Shown: positions 10,490 through 21,665, numbered from the stretch's first letter. The stretch is 64,000 nt of DNA from Phocoena phocoena (GCF_963924675.1 NC_089238.1:42240879-42304878), one strand, 5' to 3'. Notes: a model not told the origin generated them from the letters alone. Made by a program: numbers and translations.

Positions 10490-11236
10490 AACTTCAGAGA
10501 GATGATATTGTATCCATGAATACAAACCAAGGATGCTATTTAAAAAGGAACAGAGGATAAGAATTCTAGAAATTACAAATTTGAGGCTACTAGTGAATGC
10601 TAAAATTAGTAGGCAAAAGCTGAAGAAGAAACGATATTTACATAGAGTATCTCCCCCAAAGCATTTACTAGTTACAAAGAGAAAAGCAGTAATTTTAGTG
10701 AAGAAAGCTGGCTGACTTAACCTAGTTGGTCAGGTTTAACATCATCAGTAATAAATAACACATCAACATCATGTACCCTTGAAATGATGCACTGAGAAGA
10801 ACATATCCTGTCTATTGTATTCCCCCAAATTTGTAACCTCAGTCTAATCATGACAGAATATCAGACAGACCCAGATTGATGGACACTCTGCAAAACCCTC
10901 AACCAATATTCTCCAAAAGTGTCAAGGGTCATGAAAGACAAGGAAAGACTGAAGAACTGTCACATACTGGAGGAGACTATGGAGACATGACCACCAAATA
11001 CAGTGTGGGATCCTGGATTAGATCCAGAAAAAGGACATTAGTGGAATGACTTGTGACATGCAAATGACGTCTGTACTTCATGGCATTGTTGCAACATTAA
11101 TTTCTTAGTTTTGATAATTGTACTTTGATTATGTAAGATGTTAACATTAGGGGACTACCTGTGCAAGTCTTTGTAAGCCTAAAATTATTCCAAAATAAAG
11201 TCTTTTAATGAGAGCAAAAAAAAAAAAAAAAAAAAG
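10490..11236 (+). mobile_element. L1 3' end with poly-A tail
   Basis: Reads as an old L1 3'UTR: 'gtgtcaagggtcatgaaaga', 'caaggaaagactgaagaact', 'aaaaaggacattagtggaat', 'gtaagatgttaacattaggg', ending in 'attattccaaaataaagtc' and a pure A tail at about 11217-11235. The 3' part from 10860 is secure; the 5' limit is approximate. Confidence 0.7.
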
Positions 11237-11401
11237 CAGTAGAAGAGATGGAAAATAAAAAAGAGGAAATCTCCCACAAGGTAGAACAAAAATGAAAAGA
11301 TGGGAAATGAGAGGTTATACAAGGAGATACCCATCTCAATTAAGAGGACATCTAGACGTGAAAAATGAAGAAACTATTGCAGAAATAATACAAGAAAACA
11401 T

Positions 11402-11540
11402 GCCAAGGAATTCCCTGGTGATCCAGTGATTAGGACTGGGCACTTTCACTGCCAGTGGTCCAGGTTCGATCCCTGGTCGGGGAACTAAGATCCCGCAAGC
11501 CACGAGGTGTGGCCAAAAAATTAAAAAATAAATAAAAGTA
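11402..11540 (+). mobile_element. CHR-type SINE, short body
   Basis: AATTCCCTGGTGATCCAGTG head, B box GGTTCGATCCCTGG near 11464, tail with AATAAATAAAAG. A short TSD, aagaaaacat, occurs at 11392-11401 and 11541-11550. Confidence 0.9.
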
Positions 11541-11679
11541 AAGAAAACATCTCAGAACAAATTATGATTTTTGAGGTTGAAATGACTGAGTGCTCAACAC
11601 AATAATGAAAAATGACTCTTAACCGAGGCATATCATTGTGGAATTTCAGAACAGAAGGGATAAGAAAATCCAAAACCAC

Positions 11680-11825
11680 TGACCATGGCCACATCTTGGA
11701 TCATCTTGAAATCACCTTGGAACATTAAAAAAATACTAATATCTGACCTTGCCACAGATCAATTAAAACAAAAGCTCTGTTTCAGGGGAACCTGATGCAT
11801 GGTGAGGGTTGAGAACCATGGTCTT
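11680..11825 (+). mobile_element. hAT-like (MER5-type) DNA transposon remnant
   Basis: The middle reads 'tcaccttggaacattaaaaa' and the right end 'gagggttgagaaccatggtc', which resemble non-autonomous hAT-Charlie elements with CAGTGGTTCTCAACC-type termini. Family name is tentative. Confidence 0.5.
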
Positions 11826-12420
11826 AAAAACTTTGAAAGAGAAAAAGTAGATCACTTTGGAAGAATCAGAAAGTGATATCACAACTTCTCAACAGCAGCA
11901 TTGTAAATAAGAACCCAGTGGAACAATGCTTTCCGAAAGAAAATGCCTTCTAAGCTAGAATTCTGGATACTTAAGAAATCTCTTGTTCATGAAAATTAAA
12001 AATATCACCCATAAGTCTGTTCAGAGGCTTGGGCTTTTTCTAAATGAGAATTTTTTTTTTTTAAGCAGATGTACCCAGTCATTTTCTGTATCTGCTGTGC
12101 ATATTCCTTCCAAGTTATCCTTTCTTAAGCACATTCTTTATTCAAGAATTGCCTAGTTTTCAATATCTTCTATGATTTGACCCAATACTACCTCCCTAGA
12201 CAATCTGCTCTCAGCTGGCCACTCCTCCTACTGTCTTCTGCTTCCACCTTGCCCTTTCCTCTCTCTTGTACCCTTCAGAGTTCTTTTCCATGAGCCGTAA
12301 TATCCAACTTACACCCCCACCCATCCCAAATGGGTTTTGTCCTGAGTTTTTTTTTTTTCTTTTTGGTCCTGAGTTTTGATTGCAGTTGACTAGACTGTTT
12401 GCTTGTAGCACTGCGTGTTT

Positions 12421-12594
12421 TTTTTTTTAAACATCTGTATTGGAATATAATTGCTTTACAATGTTGCATTAGTTTCTGCTGTATGACAGAGTGAATCAGG
12501 TATATGTATACATATATCCCCATATCCCCTCCCTCTTGCACCTTCCCAATCCCACCCCTCTAGGTGGTCACAAAGCACCGGGCTGATCTCCCTA
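12421..12594 (-). mobile_element. Short antisense L1 3' end
   Basis: Poly-T, then 'ttggaatataattgctttac', 'gttgcattagtttctgctgt' and 'gctgatctccctatgtagca', the reverse complement of the cetartiodactyl L1 3'UTR. Flanks tgtagcactgcgtgttt and tgtagcaccgtgtttg look like a TSD with a 2-base difference. The fragment is severely 5'-truncated. Confidence 0.8.
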
Positions 12595-12699
12595 TGTAGC
12601 ACCGTGTTTGATCCAAGCTCAGTGGGAAGTGGAGCCACACTGGCAAGCATGAAGAGTGGCAGTGGATAGGCAGCATATTTATCATGGTAGTCTAGCTGA

Positions 12700-12985
12700 A
12701 TGATACCTGGACTGCAAAGTCCAATCCAAGTCTCACTTTCTCCATGAAACCTAACTCCAGTTCACTATTCACTATTCCCTTCTCTGAGTGCCTGGCACAC
12801 ACTTATGGCCATTTTCATTCTTTGGCACCAGACGAGTCCCTCTGTTAATCTTCCCAGCTAGAGTGGAGTGTCTTTGAGGACAGAGATTGGGCAATTACTG
12901 GGCATTATTTTGTGTTTCTCCACTGTACCTAGTACAGTGCTCTAACACAGTAGATGCTCAGAATACATTTGACTGGTTGGTGGAG
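12700..12985 (+). mobile_element. L2 LINE 3' end
   Basis: The typical L2 tail order can be read: 'gagtggagtgtctttgagga', 'cagagattgggcaattactg', 'gtacctagtacagtgctcta' and 'acagtagatgctcagaatac'. Moderately decayed. Confidence 0.65.
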
Positions 12986-12989
12986 TAAT

Positions 12990-13415
12990 AGTGAAGTGAA
13001 AAATGTGCCCTCTGCAGGTATGGAAAGAAAAGAGCATTCCTCTTAAAATCTCTACAACCATGATAATGATTTTTATGGAGCAAATTAACAGAGGCCTTTT
13101 CCTAACATTTCATGTCCCCATTAGAAGATCCTTGACTGTATTGGGTCTTGGCATCATGATATATTCAACTTCTCTCAAAATGGCCTAACCTGTACCAAAG
13201 AGCAAACTGGGGTAATATTGGATTATAAATAAGATACATTCCCAGTTGACATAAAAGGGAATAGTAAAACATTTGCCTCGTGTCATTCTTGAGAAAACTG
13301 GAATTCTAACAAGAATGAATGTTCAGACATGTAGGGGATATTGGATGGCTGTTGGATATCAAAAATGCAATTAAAATGATTGATACTCACAGGATATTTT
13401 TACTCCAGTAAAAAG
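12990..13415. other. Intergenic DNA, nothing recognised
   Basis: AT-rich single-copy-looking sequence. The open frame at 13003-13188 (61 codons) has no domain signature and is not called. Confidence 0.5.
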
Positions 13416-13427
13416 AGTACATTTTCT

Positions 13428-13626
13428 GGGCTTCCCTGGTGGTGCAGTGGTTGAGAGTCCGCCTGCCGATGCAGGGGACGCAGGTTCGTGCCCTGGTCCG
13501 GGAAGATCCCACATGCCGCAGAGCAGCTGGGCCCGTGAGCCATGGCCGCTGAGCCTGTGCGTCCGGAGCCTGTGCTCTGCTACGGGAGAGGTCACAACAG
13601 TGAGAGGCCCACATACCGAAAAAAAT
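13428..13626 (+). mobile_element. CHR-type SINE (short, young type)
   Basis: Full body with GCAGAGCAGCTGGGCCCGTG and CCGAAAAAAA end. A 12-bp TSD, agtacattttct, lies at 13416-13427 and 13627-13638. Confidence 0.95.
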
Positions 13627-13639
13627 AGTACATTTTCTG

Positions 13640-14437
13640 AAACATGAGGGTGTTTAGGCGCATTGAGATCTAGTGCGTTATAGTGATGTACTTTCTCATA
13701 TTAGAACTTTGCATATTAGATAGTTTAATATTTGTGCTGATATGTTGCCTTGTAAAATACAGTAGCAATTAAAATTAGAAACATCTGTGAGAAAAATTTC
13801 CTCAAGAGTTAGTTTTGTGGCAAATTTTTCTGAAGGATATGCTGGGTTTTTTACTCTTCAGTTGGAATTACCCCTGTATTCATCGTTTCTTGATGGTGCT
13901 AAGAATGTTATCAGTTTTGTATTTATCCACTATGAATGATTATTTGGAGACCTTTTTCTCAAACAATATAAAATTATTAGTACATATACACTTACGTATA
14001 TAAAATGTATATACATATACAGTGTAATTAATACCTTATCTTTGAAATGTATCTGTCCTATCATCCACAGACATACATGTTTTACCACTTAACGTAAAAA
14101 TATCACTCTTGTATCTCCCATTATTGTGATTGTTTTTCACTGATGTGTATAGCTTACCTACCCAGATCTTCTTTGATGATAGATTTCACCAACAGGTATT
14201 CATCTGTGTTGGAATAATATGTGACTAGCACATTGAAAAAAGGGATGTAAATCTGTTACATTCCCAGCTACTGTAACAAGTGAATATTAATATGAGTCTC
14301 ATATTTATCATATTTATTCAAAAATTGGTGGTGTAGAGAATATTCAAACATCTAGGGGGACTGAACGGCTGGGGTATCATTGAGGTAACTGAAGGAACTG
14401 GAGTGTTCTGAAGAGCCATGACTCACTTTGTAGCATT
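13640..14437. other. AT-rich intergenic DNA, nothing recognised
   Basis: No repeat or exon identified. Short imperfect AT/ATAC tracts occur near 13980-14025. Confidence 0.5.
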
Positions 14438-14450
14438 TAAATGACGGGGT

Positions 14451-14799
14451 TGGGCTTCCCTGGTGGCGCAGTGGTTGGGAATCTACCTGCCAATGCAGGG
14501 GACAGGGATTCAAGCACTGGTCCGGGAAGATCCCACGTGCCGTGGAGCAACTAAGCCTATGCACCACAACTACTGAGCCTGTATTCTAGAGCCCATAAGC
14601 CACAAATACTGAGCCCATGTGCCACAAATACTGAAGCCGCATGCCTAGAGCCCACGCTCTGCAACGAGAGGCCACTGCAATGAGAAGCCTGCGCACCACA
14701 ACGAAGAGTAGCCCCCCTCTCCACAAGAGAAAAGCCCGCGTGCAGCAACGAAGACCCAGTGCAGCGAAAAATAAATTTAAAAACTAAACTAAACTAAAA
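14451..14799 (+). mobile_element. CHR-type SINE, long body
   Basis: Head TGGGCTTCCCTGGTGGCGCA, repeated CCACAA.TACTGAGCC units, and an (ACTAA)-rich tail at about 14782-14798. The TSD is imperfect (taaatgacggg / taaatggcggg). Confidence 0.93.
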
Positions 14800-14809
14800 T
14801 AAATGGCGG

Positions 14810-15300
14810 GCTCCGTGTGCCCTGCCTGCCATCATGTGATTTGTAAAGGGGTAGGATTTGTATACTAAGAGTATACTGAAACATTATGTTCTGTGCTTAA
14901 CGTCACTGGTAACAGACACAATCCCAATAACGTTAAATATGTTTATGACTCAGTGCCCAAATGGGCAATTCAGAGAGGAAGGATCATTGACGTTCGGGGG
15001 AGCGGGGGACAGGAGCGGCTGTGTTTATTTTGCCACGGTCAATTTATTCTCTCCTCCCAGAGAGTTACTTACCTCTAATCTTGAATCTCCAACAGTATGT
15101 TCAGCCACAAATCTCCCCTGTTTATGACCCTTGTTACCATTTATCAATATAAAGCATGTTTATACATTAGAGGAGCCAGACGTTTTCCGATTTTATTCTG
15201 TGGCTTTCTGTAGGGAGCACTGGGGTGGGCTTCTCAACATCCATCCTATCCCAGATGATAAGTCTGAGACAGTTGGGACAGTTCTATTTCACATGATTAC
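14810..15300. other. Intergenic DNA, nothing recognised
   Basis: No named repeat; open frames here (for example 14858-15127) show no domains. Confidence 0.45.
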
Positions 15301-15594
15301 ATATGTGACCCAATTCTTACCAGTGGCATGAAACCTTTGGAAGAAATGTCCTCTCCAGAGCCACAGAAGTAACTGCTATGGCTGCCCTGCTTCCAGCCTG
15401 AAATGAAGTAAACGCGAAGGTGGCTGAATGGAGAATGAGAGAACATGAGACTTTGTTGCCTCCAGCTGCTGATGCAATGAACCCTGAAGCACACCCTGCA
15501 GCAGGCTTCCATTTGTATGGAGATCATAAATTCCCTTATTGTTTAAGCCATTTGAGTTGGGTTTTCTATTACTTGCAGCTGGAAGCATCCTTGC
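15300..15594 (+). mobile_element. Probable MaLR/ERVL-type LTR 3' part
   Basis: The end segment 'cttattgtttaagccatttg', 'agttgggttttctattactt' and 'gcagctggaagcatccttgc' is typical of the 3' end of ancient mammalian MaLR LTRs. Earlier bases are less certain. Non-coding. Confidence 0.5.
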
Positions 15595-15610
15595 TGATAA
15601 ACTATTCTTA

Positions 15611-15637
15611 CCATGCACTTTCTTTCTTTCTTTTTCT

Positions 15638-15669
<32 letters not shown>

Positions 15670-16040
15670 GTCTCTCTCTCTCTCCTTCCTTCCTCCCTTC
15701 CTCCCTTCCTCCCTTCCTCCCTCCCTCCCTCCTTCCCTCTCTTTTCTTTCATTTTGGCTGCATTGGGTCTTTGTTGCTACGCGCGGGCTTTCTCTAGTTT
15801 CGGTGAGCAGGGACTACTCTTCGTTGCTGTATGTAGGCTTCTCATTGCAGTGGCTTCTCTTGTTGCAGAGCACGGGCTCTAGGCGCGTGGACTTCAGTAG
15901 TTGTGGCATGCGGGCTTAGTAGTTGTGGCGCACGGGCTTAGTTGCTCCACAACATGTGGGATCTTCCCAGACCAGGGCTCGAACCCGTGTCCCCTGCATT
16001 GGCAGGCGGACTCCCAACCACTGCACCACCAGGGAAGCCC
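15611..16040 (-). mobile_element. CHR-type SINE, long body, with a hugely expanded polypyrimidine tail
   Basis: An antisense copy flanked by a perfect 16-bp TSD (tgataaactattctta) at 15595-15610 and 16041-16056. The A-tail side has been replaced by a (CTTT)n/(CT)n/(CCTT)n tract of about 130 bases at 15619-15751. The perfect TSD argues for a young insertion. Long open frames on both strands here are low-complexity artefacts. Confidence 0.95.
15619..15751. repeat. Polypyrimidine compound microsatellite
   Basis: Successive blocks: CTTT repeats, CT repeats, then CCTT/CCCTT repeats. On the minus strand this is a GA/GGAA-rich purine tract that grew from the SINE A-tail. It has mirror-repeat character and could form triplex (H-) DNA. 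Confidence 0.9.
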
Positions 16041-16169
16041 TGATAAACTATTCTTAAGAGGAATGACACATAGGGAAACAGTCCTTCCAGCTTCTGATTA
16101 ACTCTGGCCTCCAGAGATAATTATCTGGGCCATCAGATACACAAAAAATATGCAGGTCATAAGATTAAA

Positions 16170-16380
16170 ATTAGAGTGGTTACATTTAAGGAGAGGGTGA
16201 ACATAGTGACTGGGAGGGGGCCTGAGAGGGGTTTCTGAAATGCTGGTAATTTCTTGATCTGGGTGGTGGTTATATGGGTATGTTTACTTCAGGGTAAATT
16301 CATTGAGCTGTAGACTTATGATTTGTGTACTTTTCTGCATGTAGGTTATACTTCAATTACAAAAAAAAGTTTACCAAAAG
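16170..16380 (+). mobile_element. L1 3' end
   Basis: 'gactgggagggggcctgaga', 'gggtggtggttatatgggta', 'cattgagctgtagacttatg' and 'gtaggttatacttcaattac', ending in an A-run, match an old L1 3'UTR. Confidence 0.75.
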
Positions 16381-16679
16381 ATACTATATTGTAACCAGAC
16401 CTCCAAACAGACTGTTTATATCTTGACTGGAAGGATATGAATGACATATCCTGGTCATTTTATTCGGCAGCTAAACTCAGCTGTGAGAATGTGCTTTCTT
16501 TGATAGACTTACAGAAGCTCATTGTAAAGAACCCATCACTAGTGTGTGGCCAGCCTTCTCTAATCTCAGCCAAAATGTTTTCCCTTAGGGTTCTGATGGG
16601 AGGGCCTCACTGCCTTGCAGATGAAGGACTTCATCATTTTTAGAATTCAGTCACAATGACTATTAAAAACCAAAATGAA

Positions 16680-16883
16680 GGGACTTCCCTGGTGGTCCAG
16701 TGGTAAAGAATCTGCCTTCCAACGCAGGGGACGTGGGTTTGATCCCTGGCGGGGGAAGTAAGATCCCACATGGCGCGGGGCAACTAAGCCCATGCGCCAC
16801 AGCTAGAGAGAAGCCCGCTCTCCGCAACTAAGACCTGGCACAGCCAAAAATAATTAATTAAATTTAATAAATCTATAAAGAAA
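16680..16883 (+). mobile_element. CHR-type SINE, intermediate body
   Basis: GACTTCCCTGGTGGTCCAGT head, one copy of the CTAGAGAGAAGCCCGC unit, tail with AATTAATTAAATTTAATAAA. The TSD aaaccaaaatgaa appears on both sides. Confidence 0.93.
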
Positions 16884-16889
16884 CAAACC

Positions 16890-17570
16890 AAAATGAAAAC
16901 TAACAGGCTGGCGTCTGTCCACATAGGGCTTGGTCAAGCAACATTCTCAGAGAGGCGTTCTAGTTATGGGAGGGTCCACTCCAGGGAAACCACTGGAGTT
17001 TGGCAAATGCACCACGGAACCTCAGGCAGCCTAGGTTAAGACCTCTTGGAGGTCTTCATGGAGGAAGAGATGGAATATGTTCAGTTAGTTGTTTGTGGAA
17101 GGAGAATATATAGGCTTTAGGGACCAAATTATCTGGAAAAAGACTTGGCACCACTAGAGGAAAACCAGGTAAGAAAAGTTACTGTTAAAAAAAAAAAAGA
17201 AAAGCAAAGGAAAAAAGAAAAGTTACCGTAAATCGTAGGTTGGAGAGTGGAATTGGACACGGGATAGCAAGTCGTTGGGAATGTCAATCCTCATGAGGGA
17301 GAGGCTTTGGAGAGTAATCACATCACGATACTAAATGGGGAATCTGATTGGTGGTCAGACCCATGGAATTCAAATTCCTTAGCGCTGCAGAACCCTGTCC
17401 TGATTGAGGGGTCACATTGATCCACAGAACTGGAAGCTTATCAGAATGTGGAGACATAATTTATTTCTGCTCCCCCTAACTCTTCAAGGTGCTTGCACAT
17501 TCAGTATATCCTCGCTAAACCTTATGAGGTAGGTAATTTAGATATGATCGTAAGAGAGACAGTGACTGAG
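16890..17570. other. Intergenic DNA, nothing recognised
   Basis: Single-copy-looking. A short A-rich stretch occurs at about 17187-17220. Confidence 0.5.
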
Positions 17571-17574
17571 AAAG

Positions 17575-17965
17575 AAGCCTTTAGAGTCAGACAGACCTGC
17601 ATTTGAATCCTGTCTCTGTCTTACCCGTGGAGCGGTGTCGTGAAATTTACTCAGCCTGTGTCGGTGTTTCTCACCTCTGGCGGACATTTGGCAACATATG
17701 GAGACATTTTTGATCGTCACAACTGGAGGAGTGCTATTAGCATCCAGTGGGTAGAGGCCAGGGATGCTGCTAAACATCGCACAATGCACAGGATAGCTCC
17801 CTACCACGACGAACTGTGCAGGCCAAAATGTCAACAGCGGTGCTGTTGGGAAACCCCTGACTCTAATCTGATTCTTAGTCTCTTCATCCATACATTGGGG
17901 GATTTTTCACAGTACCTCACTGGGTTGTTATATAGAGTAGATGAGATAACAGTTGATGTTGGGTT
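17575..17965 (+). mobile_element. MIR SINE split by a MER20 element
   Basis: The left part, 'tagagtcagacagacctgca' and 'tttgaatcctgtctctgtct', is a MIR 5' region. After MER20 the MIR resumes: 'ctcttcatccatacattggg', 'tcactgggttgttatataga', 'gatgagataacag'. Confidence 0.75.
17663..17859 (+). mobile_element. MER20 (hAT-Charlie, non-autonomous)
   Basis: Diagnostic segments in order: 'ggacatttggcaacatatgg', 'gagacatttttgatcgtcac', 'gtgggtagaggccagggatg', 'ctgctaaacatcgcacaatg' and 'ccaaaatgtcaacagcggtg'. Nearly full length. MER20 copies are known to act as placental-mammal regulatory elements in endometrium; nothing here shows function at this copy. Confidence 0.85.
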
Positions 17966-17969
17966 GTCG

Positions 17970-18470
17970 GTTCTTCCACTCTCCCTGCCATTCTAGGAGC
18001 TGCGATCTTAGGAATATACATCTATACAGAGTTAAATTTCCATGGGCTGAACTGCCAGCCAGCCATAGTCCCCAGTTTCATGATATTCGTCCCTGGCAGG
18101 CTTTTTGCGTGGTATGACTCTGACCTTTGGCCACAGTTCATTGGATCAGAGCAGAGGCTGGATCCAAACTAAAGCAGTAAGAATTCTTTTCCCAACAAAC
18201 TTTGTAATTTGTACTGAGAGATGCCAGGCTTAGTCCGGCTGGTGTTTTGAATGCAGAAGATATAAACCTGGGACTTGTGAGTGAGATGCAAAAACAGCCA
18301 GTTCATAGCAGAAGAGAAGTATGCAACAGTTCCAGAGGGAAAAGCAGCAATAAAAGAGTCCCCAGAGTCTGTTCCCCACTGCACCCTGCCTTTAGGTTCT
18401 AGAGGCCATTTCTGCAACCATGTAATACTTCTTGCCTAAGCTGGCTTCAGTTACGTGTTTCTTGTGCTCG
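17970..18470. other. Intergenic DNA, nothing recognised
   Basis: No repeat named and no exon seen. Confidence 0.5.
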
Positions 18471-18474
18471 TGGG

Positions 18475-18685
18475 ATGTACTAATAACTGATGACACATGT
18501 GAAAACACTTAGCACGGTACCTGGGAACAGTAAGTCCTGAACAAGTGTCAGTTGTTATTATCATTCCCATTTTAGAGATAAGAAAGTCAAGGCAGAGAGA
18601 CAAATAATTTTTCTTCTGTCATACAGCTCTTTGGTGGTAACCCGATCTAGAATCCAGGTGTCCTGACCCCTAGATCTGGGTTCTG
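18475..18685. mobile_element. Two MIR-like fragments in opposite orientation
   Basis: The first part (to about 18560: 'cttagcacggtacctgggaa', 'cagtaagtcctgaacaagtg') reads as a plus-strand MIR 3' end. The second (from about 18562: 'cccattttagagataagaaa', 'gtcatacagctctttggtgg') reads as a minus-strand MIR. They meet near 18560. Confidence 0.6.
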
Positions 18686-18690
18686 TCTCT

Positions 18691-19045
18691 TTTTTTTTTT
18701 TTTTTTTTAATTCATTTATTTTTTGGCTGCCTTGGGTCTTTGTTGCTGCGCACGGGCTTTCTCTAGTTGCGGTGAGCGGGGGCTACTCTTCATTGCGGTG
18801 CACAGGCTTCTCATTGCTGTGGCTTCTCTTGTTGTGGAGCGTGGACTTTAGGTACGTGGGCTTCAGTAGTGTGGCACGTGGGCTTAGTAGTTGTGGCTCA
18901 CGGGCTCTAGAGTGCAGGCTCAGTAGTTGTGGCACACGGGCCTAGTTGCTCCGCGGCATGTGGGATCTTCCCGGACCATGGCTTGAACCCGTGTCCCCTG
19001 CATTGGCAGGTGGATCCTTATCCACTGCGCCACCAGGGAAGTCCC
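18691..19045 (-). mobile_element. CHR-type SINE, long body
   Basis: Full antisense copy with poly-T at left and CCACCAGGGAAGTCCC at right. TSD-like flanks ctgtctctttt / ctgtctcctcttt. Confidence 0.93.
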
Positions 19046-19059
19046 CTGTCTCCTCTTTG

Positions 19060-19590
19060 AATTGTGAAATGAAACTTTCAGAATAGTGAGTAAGTAAGTA
19101 CCTATGTACAGTTGAAAATAATTCAAAGTGAACCCTGGTGTATTCATCACCCAGGACAAGAACTAGAAAATTGGCTGCCCTTCAGAAGACCTTCCTGTGT
19201 CCCTCCCGCTCTCCCTGCCAGAGGTAACCAAGATCCTGTTTTTTGGTTGAAATAACTTTTAATAGTTTTTCTGCCCACATTTGCATCCCTAACGCACATG
19301 ATTTCATTTTACTTGTTTTGGAACTTTATATAAGTGAAATTGTACTCTACATATTCTCTTTGTGACTTGTTTCTTTCAGCACTGTGAGGCTCATCCATAC
19401 TGTGATGTGTAGCTGCAGTTCATTTATTTTCTTTGATGAATAGTCCACAATGTATTTATGCAAGCTACTGTGAATGGACATTGGGTTATTTCCTATTTTT
19501 GGCCAACAGTATGACTGGGAGCATCCTTGTTTGTATATGCTAGTGCATATGTGCAGGGGTGTCTCTTGGATGTGTAAGTAGGAGAAGACC
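19060..19590 (-). mobile_element. Old antisense L1 fragment
   Basis: Typical antisense L1 phrases: 'gaactttatataagtgaaat', 'cactgtgaggctcatccata', 'gcagttcatttattttcttt', 'ctactgtgaatggacattgg' and 'gggagcatccttgtttgtat'. No intact frame. Confidence 0.75.
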
Positions 19591-19724
19591 TGCCATGTCT
19601 GAGACTTCCTTTGCTCCACATCCTTGTCAGTGTGGGTTTCTTTCCATGCAGATGCCCATACCTCGGGCTACTAGATAAAGAAAGTACTGTATAGTGCTGT
19701 GGGACACACATTTAAAACACAGAA

Positions 19725-20485
19725 TCCTTCCTCAAAAAGTTACACATAGAATTACCATGTGACCTAGCAATTCCACACCTAGGTATGTACCCAAGAGAAT
19801 TGAAAACATATGTTCACACAGAACTTGTGCATGAATGTTTATAGCAGCGTTATTCATAATAGCCAAAATGTGGAAACAACCCAAATGTCCATCGACTGAT
19901 GAATGGATAAACAAAATGTGGTCTGTACCTACAATGGAATATTATTCAGCATAAAAAGGAATGAAACACTGATATATGCTACAACATTATGCTAAGTGAA
20001 AGAAGCCAGACACAGAAAGTCACATATCACTCTGCTTATATGAAATGTCCAGAATAGGCAAATTCATAGAAACAGAAAGTAGATTAGTGCTTAACAGGAG
20101 CTGGGAGGAGGGAAAACGGAGAGTGAGCCTAATGGGTACAGGGTTCTTTTTTGAGATGATGAAGATGGTCTCACAAATTTGTGAATATACCAAGAATCAC
20201 TGGGGGCTTCCCTGGTGGCGCAGTGGTTGAGAGTCCGCCTGCCGATGCCGGGGACACGGGTTCATGCCCCGGTCCAGGAAAATCCCACATGCCGCAGAGC
20301 AGCTGGGCCCGTGAGCCATGGCCGCTGAGCCTGCGCGTCCGGAGCCTGTGCTCTGCAACGGGAGAGGCCACAACAGTGAGAGGCCTGCGTACCACAAAAA
20401 AAAAGAAAAGATCACTGAATTGTGTGCCTTAGCAGGGCAAGTTTTATGGTATGTGAATTATATCTTAATAGAAATGTAAATATAA
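19725..20485 (+). mobile_element. Old L1 3' end split by a SINE
   Basis: 'gacctagcaattccacacct', 'ttatagcagcgttattcata', 'tggaatattattcagcataa', 'gctaagtgaaagaagccaga', and after the SINE 'gtatgtgaattatatcttaa'. Contiguous across the SINE at 20203-20406. Confidence 0.85.
20203..20406 (+). mobile_element. CHR-type SINE (short, young type)
   Basis: Full body from GGGCTTCCCTGGTGGCGCAG to CGTACCACAAAAAAAAAG. TSD aagaatcactg / aaagatcactg at 20192-20202 and 20407-20417. Confidence 0.95.
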
Positions 20486-20489
20486 ACGT

Positions 20490-21660
20490 GATCAACAAAC
20501 AGAATGACATGAAGGAGGGCATCTTGGTGGGGGGGGGGGCTGGTGGCACTGGGCAGGGGGACGGACCTTTAGATTTGGTTCCTGGGAAGGTCGTTCCAAG
20601 GAGGAGGTGCTGTTTAGCTGGGACCTGAAGGATGAGCCCCAAGGTGATGAAGGTGCCATAGGCTGAGATGGGGAAGCTTGGAGGAGAATCAGAGTTGGGG
20701 GAGGAAATCAGGAGACCTCGCTGGGATATACTAAAGATAGAATCTATACAGACGCAGAAGAATAACAAGGCTGGGCAAGACTCCGCGGGGCTTATGGAGA
20801 GGCTGAGCAGGAGAGGTGATGGCTGCGGGCTGACACCCAGTGCCTGCCTCTCAGAAGCCAGGACGTGTGTGGACTGCACCCTCCCTGGAGGTTACACCAA
20901 GTGCTGGCACAGCGCTCTGGCTCCTGGCCCGCCCGCCTGCTTGTGGGGCTCCTTCCAGCGTTTTTTGGGCCTTCTGCCACGTCCCAGGTCCTCCCCTTAC
21001 AAAGGCAAGAAGGGCAGGGGAAGGGAGTGTCCCTTCTGAACACCAGATGTGACACATAGCCTTAAATAGGCAGGAGCTCCAGTCTGATAGCTGGGGTGGC
21101 CATAGGGAGAAAAGTGGGCTTGCCACCCCTAAAGGGTCCAAAATCTACTTAGAAAGGCACTGAGGCCCATGATGAATACTGTGGTGCCCAGGGCACCCAG
21201 AGGAAAAAGTAGGCCCAACATCGTGGCTGGAGCCAAGTCAAAGGGTTAGGAGAGAACTGAATCTCAACTAGCACATTCTTTCTCACCTAGTGGGTCCTGC
21301 GGTAGCAGTCATCACTTTCAGTCAGCACCTTCGGGTGCTTCTAGCCCACACAACATGGCACGCTTCTGTATTTTCTTCCATAAAGGTCTCTCCCCTCTGG
21401 CTCTCTGCCCAGCCAGTTGCCCACAGACTGGAAAACAAAGGCTCAAAGCCTTCCCCAGAGACCTGGGCTTAGGGATGGGCCTTGGGCAGGCTGGGCGGAT
21501 GCTCTGTTGATTTTTTTTCCAAGTGCAGAGAATGTGACAGCCAATTCCTGTTGGAAATAGCTTTTGTTTTCTTTGGAGCACAAAGCACTTTTCCTTTCTC
21601 GTGATTGTCTCAGCTCAGGTCATGTTTAGGATGATGATTTGCTAACCTAATTGCATGCCT
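20490..21660. other. Mostly single-copy, moderately GC-rich intergenic DNA
   Basis: Contains an L2-like antisense patch at about 20560-20660 ('gggacctgaaggatgagccc') and a G-run at 20529-20539. Open frames on both strands (for example 20412-20879 minus, 155 codons) overlap the repeat patch and show no domain, so they are not called. Confidence 0.5.
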
Positions 21661-21665
21661 TCCAG

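Larger units (their letters stand above)
11240..12030 (+). mobile_element. Internal L1-like fragment, interrupted by a SINE and a hAT element
   Basis: Segments such as 'cacaacttctcaacagcagc', 'ggaacaatgctttccgaaag' and 'ctaagctagaattctggata' match the region between the two L1 ORFs. A SINE (11402-11540) and a hAT-like piece (about 11680-11825) split it. No intact frame. Confidence 0.6.

Noticed and set aside
15376..15919. Several open frames over 80-126 codons on both strands
   Set aside because: They translate the CT-rich microsatellite and SINE (Leu/Ser/Phe or Arg/Glu/Lys runs); low-complexity artefacts.
20412..20879. A 155-codon minus-strand frame
   Set aside because: Overlaps the L1 end and an L2-like patch; Ser/Pro-rich without domains.
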